A stretch of DNA of 64,000 bases. It comes from Alkalibacter saccharofermentans DSM 14828. GTDB taxonomy: Bacteria > Bacillota > Clostridia > Eubacteriales > Alkalibacteraceae. Location: positions 1-64,000 of the forward strand of contig NZ_FQTU01000008.1 in the NCBI RefSeq assembly GCF_900128885.1, given 5' to 3'. A program made the position numbers and the translations under genes. The notes beneath the pieces were generated by a model. That model saw only the letters and a program-made list of their open reading frames with translations, did no database searches and was not told the DNA's origin. Each line of letters begins with the position of its first letter. Position 1 is the first letter of the stretch. Below, one piece after another: positions 1 to 8,597 of this stretch.

Positions 1-284
1 TACTGCATCGCAGTGCAATATACAAAGCTTGCTTTAAATATATTGCACTAGCAATTTGATATTGGGCGAAGCCCTCGAACTCGGACACCGTAGGTGTCTG
101 AGTTGCTGAATCACTAACATGCGATGCGATGCTCACTTTAAATACGCTGCAATGAATATTAAACAACTCTGATTACTGCATCGCAGTGCAATATACAAAG
201 CTTGCTTTAAATATATTTCACTGGCAATTTGATATTGGGCGAAGCCCTCGAACTCGGACACCATAGGCGTATGAGTTGCTGAAT
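1..284. repeat. Two direct copies of a 111-bp intergenic repeat (1-111 and 174-284)
   Basis: Bases 1-111 recur at 174-284 with a period of 173 bp and only a few substitutions. Each copy carries a region that can pair with itself; in copy 1 CGGACACC and GGTGTCTG flank GTA (about 82-100), while in copy 2 this stem has decayed. The 62-bp spacer shares short words with the repeat, such as CTTTAAATA. No coding capacity or ribosome binding site was found. The first copy starts exactly at the window edge, so the array may continue to the left. The rest of 285-334 holds a diverged fragment of the same AT-rich words and no gene. The nature of the element is unknown. Confidence 0.85.
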
Positions 285-334
285 CTATGTGGTGCAAATA
301 TATAGCATAGGCTTTCTTTAAATATATCCCACTT

Positions 335-1261
335 TCAAAAATACAATACCACATTTAATCCTATGTACAGAGCCAATAAAATTCCCATAGGCGCATTTAC
401 AAAAAGCCCCTTCCATGATACATGGCTGACCGGCATCTCGTAGCCATTTTCCCTTATCATCTTTTTTATATAGTGCACAGTCATGTACACTCCAGCTATC
501 AGCAATGATACAGCGATGACTATCATCAATAAGTTGTCCGTAAAGCCGGTCTCCAAAGGCTGCACCTCCAGGATATCCTGGAGATCGAAGATTTCCGGAA
601 AAGACTCAGCCATCTTTTTGAGTGCCGCAAGGACCGCAAAAGATGTAAAATTGTTAAAAAAGTGAAATAGTATGCCTCCCCAAAGAGATCCGGTTACCAA
701 CACTATAGCCGCCATTATTATTCCAAGGGCAGTGGCATATCCCAGCTGGCCCAAGTCTATATGCATCAGGCCAAAAAGCACCCCCGTCACGACAGAGGCC
801 TGCAAAAGGCTTACATCTCTGAAATGGTCTAAGATGACTCCCCTTATGAATACCTCCTCCAAGATTACAGGTATTACTGCAACCGCTATGAAAAACACCC
901 ACAGATTGGGCACCATTTCGAATACCCTGATAGTGACTTCTCCGGAATCTATCCTTGCCAAAACAGCAACAAGGTAATTTATTCCGTATTTGATCAAAAA
1001 GCTTATTAAAAAAAGCTGAAATATCCTCCAGATGTTTTTTGCCGACAATCCAACATTGAGCTTCAGCGTGGATATGATAGGCTGTCCAGTAGCTATCAAG
1101 TAGACTAAGCACGGAATCAATACGTCAACCAACTGGTGATAGAGAGCGAATTCCTCATAAAAAAACGCACCGATTACCAGATTCCCAGCAATAAAAACTA
1201 TAAACAATATTAAAAACAGCCATAATCCGCTTCTGTGGTTCTTCTCTTTCAATAAACTCAT
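335..1261 (-). CDS. CPBP family intramembrane metalloprotease
   Basis: This is a multi-pass membrane protein of about 308 residues with the signature of the CPBP (CAAX protease and bacteriocin-processing, Abi) family. An EEVFIR motif lies near residue 135, FGLMH near 165 and HFFNN near 200; these supply the Glu and His residues thought to bind the catalytic metal in this family. About eight hydrophobic segments are visible. The ATG at 1261 is preferred over a GTG three codons upstream because GAGGG sits at proper distance only from the ATG. It follows the ABC exporter genes on the same strand with a 16-bp gap, so they probably share a transcript. The substrate cannot be deduced; family members act in prenyl-protein or peptide processing and bacteriocin self-immunity. 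Confidence 0.85.
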   Translation of the reverse strand: MSLLKEKNHRSGLWLFLILFIVFIAGNLVIGAFFYEEFALYHQLVDVLIPCLVYLIATGQPIISTLKLNVGLSAKNIWRIFQLFLISFLIKYGINYLVAVLARIDSGEVTIRVFEMVPNLWVFFIAVAVIPVILEEVFIRGVILDHFRDVSLLQASVVTGVLFGLMHIDLGQLGYATALGIIMAAIVLVTGSLWGGILFHFFNNFTSFAVLAALKKMAESFPEIFDLQDILEVQPLETGFTDNLLMIVIAVSLLIAGVYMTVHYIKKMIRENGYEMPVSHVSWKGLFVNAPMGILLALYIGLNVVLYF

Positions 1262-1277
1262 TAAACTCACCCTCTGT

Positions 1278-2924
1278 CTAATTGATTCTGTTGTACAAGT
1301 TGTACACGAGAGCTGTCATCAAGGTGCTTGCAACAATCAGCATGCCCACCAAAGCCTCAACAGAAAGCCCTGCCACATTAAAAAGAAAGTATATGGCAAA
1401 TCCCATAGCCGCTCCAAAAGCAATTGCTCCCAGCATATTGAAAAGCACATTTAAATTTTGCTTTACAGCCTTTTGAGGATCGTCCCAGTCCAATTTCGGC
1501 CTGTAAGTATCAACCAAAACGCCAAAACCTATTACCGGAACTGAACCTGCAAACCCTCCTATCAAAGCAAATGCCACAGTAGAAAATTCAAGCTTCAAGA
1601 TAAAGGTCAGCGGCACCAAGAAAAACATCATAGCCGTTGTCTGAAGAATTATCGGGAAAGTCATCCTTCCCATAAAAGCATCTCTTTTTGAAACCGGTAC
1701 GACCGCATTTACCCAACTTGCTTTGCCTTCCCTTGAGACCGTAGTGGACTGAGTTGGGTTCGTGCCTGCAATAAATACAAATATGCCTATCAGCAACAAC
1801 GTAAAGATATCCTTGAAATTTCTGTACATCTCGGTGAACATATCCAATTCCCCACCACCGGAAATCAACGGCATCAATATCATTATCACAGGAATTATGA
1901 CTACGATGCTGACACAGTTAAAAAGATATATGGGCGTTCTGAGCACCATTTTCATATCATTTAAAAAGATGGCCTTCCAGGGTGAGCTTGCTATCACATC
2001 CTTGTCGTACTCCAAGGCTATATGCTTTTTAACGCTGTCGCTCTTGTTAAAATAGCCTTGTACATAAAGTTTTTTTCCGGCGAATACCACTCCCAAACCA
2101 AACACCATGGAAGCTGACCCATATAAAAGGAAACTAATTATGCCACTTGCAGTGTTTGATTCGTACAGTCCCTTGCTTAGCCATATTGCCGGCGGATAGG
2201 TCCTTCCCACTATATTCACCAAGCTATTTTGATTTCTAAGCAGCGCCTCTATATACTCCCCCTCGCTTCCAGGAGGCATCGCTGTTGCCGCCCTATTTAC
2301 AAGAAACTGAAATAATATTATTATCACCAGAAACAAAAATAAGCTGACCGTCCTCAAAATATCTTTTTTGCCTTCAATATTTACGAACTTCATAATAAAC
2401 ATAACAATAACAGTCCCTATGCTTAAAGGTACTACGGGAAGAAGGAGAACACCGATTGCAAAGAAAAGGGTGTATAGCACTCCCCCCATATCTTCAAAGG
2501 GAATAAAAAACACTGGAGCCAATATAGGCACGACTATCATATATTCATATACCACCATGTTGATGAACTTTGCAGACACGATGCTCTCTTCCTTAATTGG
2601 AAGAAACAGCAGCTTGTCCAGATCTTTTGAAAAATAAAAGGTAGACATGGCGTATATCAAACCGAAAAACAGTACCACTATGGCCGCTGTTGAAAAAGTC
2701 ATCGCAAAGATCGCCCCCTCCTGCCCTAGGACGAAAAGCTGTATGTACACTGTCTTAAGCAATTTTATATACATATTGTAAACCGGAATCAGGGAGGCAA
2801 ATACAAGGACCATCAACAGAGCCATCGCCAACTTTTTTTTGTCCGTTTTGGCATCGTGAAGAAACTTGGAAAAACCAAAATTTGCATTAAGGAGCGTTTT
2901 AGTCAAAATCAATATTTCTTTCAT
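1278..2924 (-). CDS. ABC-2-like exporter permease, large form
   Basis: This 548-residue protein has about twelve hydrophobic segments arranged as two halves and no nucleotide-binding motif. Its length and pattern fit the large ABC-type exporter permeases of Bacillota that pair with a CcmA-like ATPase. The start overlaps the stop of the upstream ATPase gene by 4 bp, indicating translational coupling and a shared complex. The transported substrate is unknown. The CPBP protease downstream may process or act with the exported molecule, which is inference from the gene order only. Confidence 0.8.
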   Translation of the reverse strand: MKEILILTKTLLNANFGFSKFLHDAKTDKKKLAMALLMVLVFASLIPVYNMYIKLLKTVYIQLFVLGQEGAIFAMTFSTAAIVVLFFGLIYAMSTFYFSKDLDKLLFLPIKEESIVSAKFINMVVYEYMIVVPILAPVFFIPFEDMGGVLYTLFFAIGVLLLPVVPLSIGTVIVMFIMKFVNIEGKKDILRTVSLFLFLVIIILFQFLVNRAATAMPPGSEGEYIEALLRNQNSLVNIVGRTYPPAIWLSKGLYESNTASGIISFLLYGSASMVFGLGVVFAGKKLYVQGYFNKSDSVKKHIALEYDKDVIASSPWKAIFLNDMKMVLRTPIYLFNCVSIVVIIPVIMILMPLISGGGELDMFTEMYRNFKDIFTLLLIGIFVFIAGTNPTQSTTVSREGKASWVNAVVPVSKRDAFMGRMTFPIILQTTAMMFFLVPLTFILKLEFSTVAFALIGGFAGSVPVIGFGVLVDTYRPKLDWDDPQKAVKQNLNVLFNMLGAIAFGAAMGFAIYFLFNVAGLSVEALVGMLIVASTLMTALVYNLYNRIN

Positions 2925-3646
2925 ATTTCTGTCAACTCCAAGAATATTTTTTCAAGGCTCTCCTTGTCTTTTGCATCTCCCTTAAGCTGTTCCATGGTAC
3001 CTTGAGCTATGATTTTTCCATTGTTTATTATCGCTATCCTGTCACAGATCTTTTCAGCTACTTCAAGCACATGTGTGGAAAAAAACACACTTTTTCCTTC
3101 TGCGCACCTTTGTTTCATAAGTTCCTTCAAATTGTATGATGATTTCGGGTCAAGACCCACCATAGGCTCATCCAGTATGAAGACCCTGGGATCATGAAGC
3201 AAGGCGCCTATGAGCACTATCTTTTGCTTCATCCCATGAGAGTAGCTGCTTATAGGATCATTGACCGCTTTTTCCATATCAAACAGCTTCAAGTATCTTT
3301 GAATTTCGCTCTTCCTCTTCTCTTTGTCCACACCGTAGACATCTCCCATGAAATTTAGATACTCGATTCCCTTGAGTTTTTCGAAAACCTCGTGACTGTC
3401 GGGAACGTAGCTGAACTGCCTTTTGGAATTGATCGAATCTACCTGATTGTTTATGCCGTTTATATGTATGGTTCCGGAATCCGGCTTCAGTAATCCCACA
3501 ATCATTTTTATGGTAGTCGTCTTGCCGGCTCCGTTTGGACCTAAAAAACCAAATATCTCGCCTGGCTTAACATCAAAACTAATATCGTCTACCGCCTTAA
3601 TTTTTCCCGATCCATATGATTTGGACACTCCTTCAATTTTAAGCAT
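2921..3646 (-). CDS. ABC transporter ATP-binding protein
   Basis: This 241-residue protein is a complete ABC ATPase of the CcmA/NatA type. Walker A is GPNGAGKTTT near residues 36-45, the signature is YSHGMKQK near 136-143 (with SHGMK in place of the classical SGGQ), and Walker B is VFILDEPMVGLD near 156-167. A conserved switch His follows in STHVLE. AGGAGG lies well placed before the ATG. It overlaps the permease gene by 4 bp and is expected to energise it as a homodimer at the inner face of the membrane. Substrate unknown. Confidence 0.93.
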   Translation of the reverse strand: MLKIEGVSKSYGSGKIKAVDDISFDVKPGEIFGFLGPNGAGKTTTIKMIVGLLKPDSGTIHINGINNQVDSINSKRQFSYVPDSHEVFEKLKGIEYLNFMGDVYGVDKEKRKSEIQRYLKLFDMEKAVNDPISSYSHGMKQKIVLIGALLHDPRVFILDEPMVGLDPKSSYNLKELMKQRCAEGKSVFFSTHVLEVAEKICDRIAIINNGKIIAQGTMEQLKGDAKDKESLEKIFLELTEI

Positions 3647-3663
3647 ACTTTTCCTCCTGTTTA

Positions 3664-4203
3664 TTAATCAATTTTTTTGATGTTTGTTTCAAAATCAGAT
3701 ACGAATTCCTCGAATTCGTCTGGTCCAAAGAAATAAATGTCATCTCGCGTCTTAACAACGAGTACTCGGCTTCCATTTGCGAGCAGATATGCCCTATCCC
3801 CGTTGCTTAATGTGAATCGGCCTTCTCTGAATGAGCCTATAGATGTTCCCATGATTCTTCTCGCCGGCGCGTACTGCCTGTCCGCCTTCCAGTCTATGAT
3901 GTAAACATCGGTCATATCCACCTGGGCAATCTCTACGCTTTTAAACCCGGTTAAGAATACTGCCTTTAAAGACCCATCTTCAATCTCCACCACATTTAAA
4001 AATCTCATGGCAACGTACAAGCCCACAGTCAACAAGGCAACCGCTACCATAATCCCCAGCTCCAACACGGCTTTTTTTGACTTTCTGTCTGACTTTTCCT
4101 GCCTTGCGAACTTGATGGCAGCTAGCACCATAAGAATTCCAACACCGAACAAAACTCCTAAAAATACCATACCCCCTATGCTTTCTACCGACACTCTGTA
4201 CAT
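3664..4203 (-). CDS. Membrane protein with PH-like C-terminal domain, hypothetical
   Basis: The 179-residue product has two N-terminal membrane segments (about residues 8-28 and 46-68) and a soluble C-terminal half rich in beta-strand-forming residues. That half resembles the bacterial PH-like domains found beside small transmembrane segments, but no catalytic motif is visible. GGAGG precedes the ATG. It is the first gene of the minus-strand run leading into the ABC exporter (17-bp gap), so it may be an accessory or sensing component of that transporter. The family call is tentative. Confidence 0.6.
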   Translation of the reverse strand: MYRVSVESIGGMVFLGVLFGVGILMVLAAIKFARQEKSDRKSKKAVLELGIMVAVALLTVGLYVAMRFLNVVEIEDGSLKAVFLTGFKSVEIAQVDMTDVYIIDWKADRQYAPARRIMGTSIGSFREGRFTLSNGDRAYLLANGSRVLVVKTRDDIYFFGPDEFEEFVSDFETNIKKID

Positions 4204-4409
4204 GGCAGCCTCCTTTTTGCAATGAAATCGTAAATCAGGTTGATTTACCGTCTAGAAACTTATTGATAAATATATAACGATGCTGTATAGTAGTACTAAT
4301 ACATTTTAGACTTTTGCTTTTTGGACGTGAAATTTATATAGCTACAAAACCATTCTATTGCAAATACTGTTAAAAATCAATCCTCACAAGGCGTATACCT
4401 TGATTCTAC

Positions 4410-4438
4410 TTGATAATATAGTAGAAATAAATTAAAAT
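4410..4438 (+). promoter_or_regulatory. Candidate sigma-A promoter for serC operon
   Basis: TTGATA at 4410-4415 and TAAAAT at 4433-4438 are separated by 17 bp and lie about 72 bp before the serC start. The rest of the 306-bp spacer 4204-4509 is AT-rich. It holds one perfect inverted repeat, GTAAATCA-GGT-TGATTTAC (4230-4248), close to the start of the divergent gene, which could be an operator. No T-box or riboswitch fold was recognised. Confidence 0.5.
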
Positions 4439-4509
4439 ACAAGAATAGCTATTTTTATTGCTACAAATGCAAAATGAAATATTAATATATTAAATAAGGA
4501 GGATTTACT

Positions 4510-5601
4510 ATGTACGAAAGAGTCTATAATTTTTCTGCCGGACCTTCAGTCTTGCCGGAAGAAGTGCTTCTAGAAGCATCAAAGGAAATGTTGAACTATA
4601 AGGGAAGCGGAATGTCTGTGATGGAGATGAGCCACAGATCCAAAGAATTTATGGGTATCGCTGCAGATGCCGAAAAGCTTTTAAGGGAACTGATGAATGT
4701 TCCTGCAAACTACAAGATCCTATTTTTACAAGGCGGGGCTTCCACCCAGTTTGCAATGATACCTCTAAATCTGTTTTCCAACTCTAAAACTGCAGATTAT
4801 GTGGATACCGGAGCTTGGTCCACAAAAGCCATCAAGGAAGCAAAAAAATATGGAACAGTCAATGTTTTGGCTTCATCCAAGGAAAGTACATACTCCTATA
4901 TTCCAAAGTTGGATAAGTCAGCTTTTTCAAAAGATGCAGATTATTTTCACATAACCACAAACAACACCATATACGGCACGAGATTCACTCCTGACAATCT
5001 TCCTGATACGGGAGACGTCCCACTGGTAGCTGACATGTCCTCAAATATACTATCCGAAGTTTATGACGTCAGCAAATTCGGGCTGATTTATGCCGGAGCG
5101 CAAAAGAACATGGGACCTGCAGGCGTCACAGCTGTCATAATCAGAGAAGATCTGATAGGAAAAGCAATGGATATCACCCCTACGATGCTGGACTACAAGA
5201 TACACGCCGATGCTGATTCCCTTTACAATACGCCACCTTGCTATTCAATCTATATGTGCATGCTGGTATTTAAATGGTTGAAGGAAAAAGGCGGAGTAGC
5301 CGCTATGGAGAAGATAAACAGGGAAAAATCCCAGCTGCTTTATGATTATCTCGATCAAAGCGCCATGTTCAAAGCTACTGTCGCCGTTGAAGACAGATCT
5401 TTAATGAACGTTCCATTCGTTACAGGAAATGACGAGCTGGATGCAGCATTCATTAAGGAAGCTGTAGCAAAAGGCTTTGTCAACCTTAAAGGCCATCGTT
5501 CTGTTGGAGGCATGCGAGCAAGCATATACAATGCCATGCCTGTTGAAGGAGTAAAGGCGCTGGTTGAGTTCATGAAGGAATTCGAAGCAAAAAATAAATA
5601 A
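4510..5601 (+). CDS. serC: Phosphoserine aminotransferase
   Basis: SerC transfers the amino group of glutamate to 3-phosphohydroxypyruvate, giving phosphoserine, with pyridoxal phosphate. The 363-residue length is usual for the family. The N-terminus reads YNFSAGPSVLPEEVL, typical of SerC, and the cofactor Lys lies in the conserved GAQKNMGPAG segment near residue 195. GGASTQFAM near residue 75 matches the phosphate-binding loop. AAGGAGG precedes the ATG. The gene opens a three-gene plus-strand operon with serA (13-bp gap) and a DUF1015 gene, an order common in Clostridia. Confidence 0.97.
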   Translation: MYERVYNFSAGPSVLPEEVLLEASKEMLNYKGSGMSVMEMSHRSKEFMGIAADAEKLLRELMNVPANYKILFLQGGASTQFAMIPLNLFSNSKTADYVDTGAWSTKAIKEAKKYGTVNVLASSKESTYSYIPKLDKSAFSKDADYFHITTNNTIYGTRFTPDNLPDTGDVPLVADMSSNILSEVYDVSKFGLIYAGAQKNMGPAGVTAVIIREDLIGKAMDITPTMLDYKIHADADSLYNTPPCYSIYMCMLVFKWLKEKGGVAAMEKINREKSQLLYDYLDQSAMFKATVAVEDRSLMNVPFVTGNDELDAAFIKEAVAKGFVNLKGHRSVGGMRASIYNAMPVEGVKALVEFMKEFEAKNK

Positions 5602-5614
5602 TCGGAGGTTTCCA

Positions 5615-6784
5615 ATGTATAAGATAAAAACATTAAACAATATTTCTCAAGACGGCTTGTCGCTACTTGGAGGAAACTACAGAATAACAGAAGAAGATCC
5701 AAACCCGGATGCCATACTTCTCAGAAGCTACAAAATGCACGATATGGAGCTTCCTGAAAGCGTAAAGATAATAGGTCGTGCTGGAGCAGGAGTAAACAAT
5801 ATACCAATAGAAGAATACGCTTCAAAGGGAGTTATAGTAGTCAACACTCCTGGAGCCAACGCAAATGCAGTAAAAGAGCTTGTAGTATTAGGCTTGTTGC
5901 TATCATCAAGGAAAGTCGTTCAGGGAATCAACTGGGCTAAATCAGCCAAAGACGACCCGGAAGTGGCGAAGCTGATAGAAAAAGAAAAGTCCAAATTTGC
6001 CGGTCAAGAGCTTACAGGAAAAAAACTAGGCGTAATAGGCCTTGGAGCAATAGGAGTTTTGGTTTCAAATGCGGGACTCGCACTTGGCATGGAAGTCTAT
6101 GGCTACGACCCTTTCGTATCTGTTGAATCTGCATGGGGCCTAAGCTGCGATGTGAAAAGAGCCTTGAGCCTTGATGAAATCATGACAGACTGCGATTATA
6201 TTTCTCTTCACGTGCCGTTGATCGACCAAACTAAGAACCTGGTCAATTCAGATAGGCTAAAGATGGCCAAACCCGGTCTTAGGATCCTAAACTTTGCAAG
6301 GGGAGCCCTAGTAAGCAACAAGGATATCAAGGACGCACTGGATAGCGGAAAAGTTGCATGCTACGTAACTGATTTCCCGGATCAAGAGCTCTTAAACATG
6401 GACGGCGTTATTGGAATACCCCATCTTGGAGCATCCACTGCAGAGTCTGAAGAAAACTGCGCTAGAATGGCTGTTCACGAAATCAAAGAGTTCTTGGAAA
6501 ACGGAAATATCGTAAACTCTGTAAACTACCCTGACTGCTACATGGGAGTGAGCAATACCCAGGCAAGAATCGGTATAACCCATAAGAACATTCCAAACAT
6601 GGTAGGTCAGATAACAGGAGTTTTGGCTAAAGACAACATCAATATCGGCGACATGCTTAATAAATCAAAAGGCGATTTTGCATACACCCTTATCGATGTT
6701 GATTCACACATATCAGACGACCTTACCAACATGATTTCGGATATAGACGGAGTTTTAAAAGTAAGAGTAATAAAAAACAATTAA
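5615..6784 (+). CDS. serA: D-3-phosphoglycerate dehydrogenase
   Basis: SerA oxidises 3-phosphoglycerate to 3-phosphohydroxypyruvate with NAD, the committed step of serine synthesis. The 389-residue protein has the 2-hydroxyacid dehydrogenase fold: a Rossmann loop GVIGLGAIG near residues 140-150, the substrate Arg in NFARGALV near 230, and the catalytic His in GIPHLGAST near 270. A short C-terminal ACT domain begins near residue 318 and probably gives serine feedback control. The protein lacks the extra domain of the long SerA forms. GGAGG lies seven bases before the ATG. Confidence 0.96.
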   Translation: MYKIKTLNNISQDGLSLLGGNYRITEEDPNPDAILLRSYKMHDMELPESVKIIGRAGAGVNNIPIEEYASKGVIVVNTPGANANAVKELVVLGLLLSSRKVVQGINWAKSAKDDPEVAKLIEKEKSKFAGQELTGKKLGVIGLGAIGVLVSNAGLALGMEVYGYDPFVSVESAWGLSCDVKRALSLDEIMTDCDYISLHVPLIDQTKNLVNSDRLKMAKPGLRILNFARGALVSNKDIKDALDSGKVACYVTDFPDQELLNMDGVIGIPHLGASTAESEENCARMAVHEIKEFLENGNIVNSVNYPDCYMGVSNTQARIGITHKNIPNMVGQITGVLAKDNINIGDMLNKSKGDFAYTLIDVDSHISDDLTNMISDIDGVLKVRVIKNN

Positions 6785-6798
6785 TTGAGGAGAAATAA

Positions 6799-8043
6799 AT
6801 GGCTGTAATCAAAGCATTTAAATCAATCAGACCAGAGAAGGAACTTGCCGGAAAGGTAGCTGCGCTTCCCTACGATGTATACAACACCGAGGAAGCAATT
6901 GAAGCCGTAAAGGGCAACCCTTATTCGTTTTTGCATATAGATAAATCAGAAATCGATCTTCCTTCGGATACCGACCCATACAGCGAGGAAGTCTATTTAA
7001 AAGCAAGATCAACTATGGATTCCTTTACTGAGAAAGGAATATTCATACAAGACGATACCCCGAAGCTATACATATACAGACTTATAATGGATGGCAGAAT
7101 TCAAACAGGGTTGGTATGCTGCAGCGCAATAGATGATTATATAAACGGCACCATCAAGCGTCATGAGCTGACCCGTGAGGATAAGGAAAAGGATAGGATC
7201 AATCATGTCGACTATTGCGATGCCAACACCGGACCGATATTTTTAACCTATGAATCCAAAAAAAACATCAACGCCATCGTTGAATCCTGGACGGGGAAGC
7301 AGACCCCGGAATACGACTTTGTCACTGAAGACGGAATTACGCACCAGGTTTGGATAATCGACAATCCTGAAACTATAGAAACGCTGGTTGATGAATTTGA
7401 CAAAATCCCCTCCACGTATATTGCAGACGGCCATCACAGAACAGCTTCAGCTGTAAAAGTGGGGCTAAAGCGAAGGGAATCAAATCCAAACCATACTGGA
7501 AATGAGGAGTATAATTTCTTTCTAAGCGTACTTTTCCCTCACGACCAGCTTTATATTATGGACTATAACAGAGTAGTCAAAGATCTCAACAGCATGACGA
7601 CCGATGAGTTCATCTCCAAGCTAGAGGAGGTTATGGATGTAGAAAGCTCCGGCTCACAACCTTTCAAACCCTCTCAGAAGGGGGAAATCGGACTGTATCT
7701 GGATGATACATGGTACAGGCTGACTGTAAAGGAAAACACGGTAGATTACAAGGATCCAGTCGCCTCATTGGATGTATCAATACTGCAGGAATCGGTGCTA
7801 AAGCCTTTGCTTGGCATAGGAGATATCAGAACGGATAAGCGAATAGATTTTGTAGGAGGCATTAGGGGACTAAAAGAGCTAGAACGCCGATGCAAGATAG
7901 ATATGAAGCTTGCTTTCGCGATGTACCCAACCTCAATCAAAGAGTTAATGGCAATCTCAGATGCAGGGCTATTAATGCCTCCCAAATCCACTTGGTTTGA
8001 ACCCAAGCTCAGGAGCGGAATTTTTATTCACCAACTCACATAA
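6799..8043 (+). CDS. DUF1015 family protein of the serine operon
   Basis: This 414-residue protein belongs to DUF1015, a family repeatedly found next to serC and serA in Clostridia but of unproven function. Visible hallmarks are an N-terminal FKSIRPEKELAGKVAALPYD segment and an ADGHHRTASA motif near residue 212. A DGHHR-type motif also occurs in the ParB-like free serine kinase (SerK) group, so a phosphotransfer role in serine metabolism is conceivable; this is inference. No phosphoserine phosphatase gene lies in the operon. GAGGAG precedes the ATG, and the gap to serA is 14 bp. Confidence 0.85.
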   Translation: MAVIKAFKSIRPEKELAGKVAALPYDVYNTEEAIEAVKGNPYSFLHIDKSEIDLPSDTDPYSEEVYLKARSTMDSFTEKGIFIQDDTPKLYIYRLIMDGRIQTGLVCCSAIDDYINGTIKRHELTREDKEKDRINHVDYCDANTGPIFLTYESKKNINAIVESWTGKQTPEYDFVTEDGITHQVWIIDNPETIETLVDEFDKIPSTYIADGHHRTASAVKVGLKRRESNPNHTGNEEYNFFLSVLFPHDQLYIMDYNRVVKDLNSMTTDEFISKLEEVMDVESSGSQPFKPSQKGEIGLYLDDTWYRLTVKENTVDYKDPVASLDVSILQESVLKPLLGIGDIRTDKRIDFVGGIRGLKELERRCKIDMKLAFAMYPTSIKELMAISDAGLLMPPKSTWFEPKLRSGIFIHQLT

Positions 8044-8051
8044 GAATAAAC

Positions 8052-8089
8052 AAAGCGGTTTGTTGTCTAACATGACATCAAACCGCTTT
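8052..8089. terminator. Bidirectional terminator between the serine operon and tadA
   Basis: An 11-bp perfect stem AAAGCGGTTTG (8052-8062) pairs with CAAACCGCTTT (8079-8089), with a further TGTC/GACA pair in the loop. T-rich tracts lie on both sides. It serves the convergent DUF1015 and tadA genes and its right arm reaches the tadA stop codon. Confidence 0.8.
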
Positions 8090-8534
8090 ATTTATCCGCT
8101 CTCTGCTCTTTAAAAAAATCCTTCAAAAGCTTTTTGCATTCTTCCTCCATTATCCCTTCGTATATTTCCATCCCCAAGTTGTTGGTTTTTTTCAACTCCC
8201 ACCTTATGACTTCCAGTCCTTTTTCCTTGGAATCATTAGCTCCGTAGATAAGAGTTTTCATTCTGCTGCCCCCTATGGCACCGGTGCACATTATACACGG
8301 TTCCAACGTGACGTATATCTCACAATCATTTAGGCGCCAGCTTCCCAGTTTAACAGCAGCCTCTCTGATTGCCAGTATCTCTGCATGAGCTGTAGGGTCA
8401 TGATAAGCCTCAACCATATTATGAGCTCTAGATATGATTTCTCCTCCCCTTACTACGACTGCACCTACGGGGACCTCCCCCAAAGCATATGCTTTTTTTG
8501 CTTCGCGAAGTGCTTCTTCCATGAATTTTCTCAT
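8088..8534 (-). CDS. tadA: tRNA adenosine(34) deaminase
   Basis: TadA converts adenosine to inosine at the wobble position of tRNA-Arg(ACG). The protein of 148 residues has the zinc deaminase signature: TAHAEILA near residue 52 supplies the His ligand and the proton-shuttling Glu, and EPCIMCTGA near 80 gives the two Cys ligands. The start at 8534 is chosen because AGGAGG lies seven bases upstream and MRKFMEEAL is the usual N-terminus; an upstream in-frame ATG at 8588 would add 18 residues unlike the family. It lies 63 bp downstream of icd. Confidence 0.95.
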   Translation of the reverse strand: MRKFMEEALREAKKAYALGEVPVGAVVVRGGEIISRAHNMVEAYHDPTAHAEILAIREAAVKLGSWRLNDCEIYVTLEPCIMCTGAIGGSRMKTLIYGANDSKEKGLEVIRWELKKTNNLGMEIYEGIMEEECKKLLKDFFKEQRADK

Positions 8535-8597
8535 CCGATGCCCTCCTTTTTTAATAGAAAAAGAGGCATATATCATGCCCCTTTGCAAGTCTTAAAA

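Noticed and set aside
654..1112. 152-codon minus frame inside the CPBP protease gene
   Set aside because: It is an out-of-frame overlap of a gene with intact family motifs.
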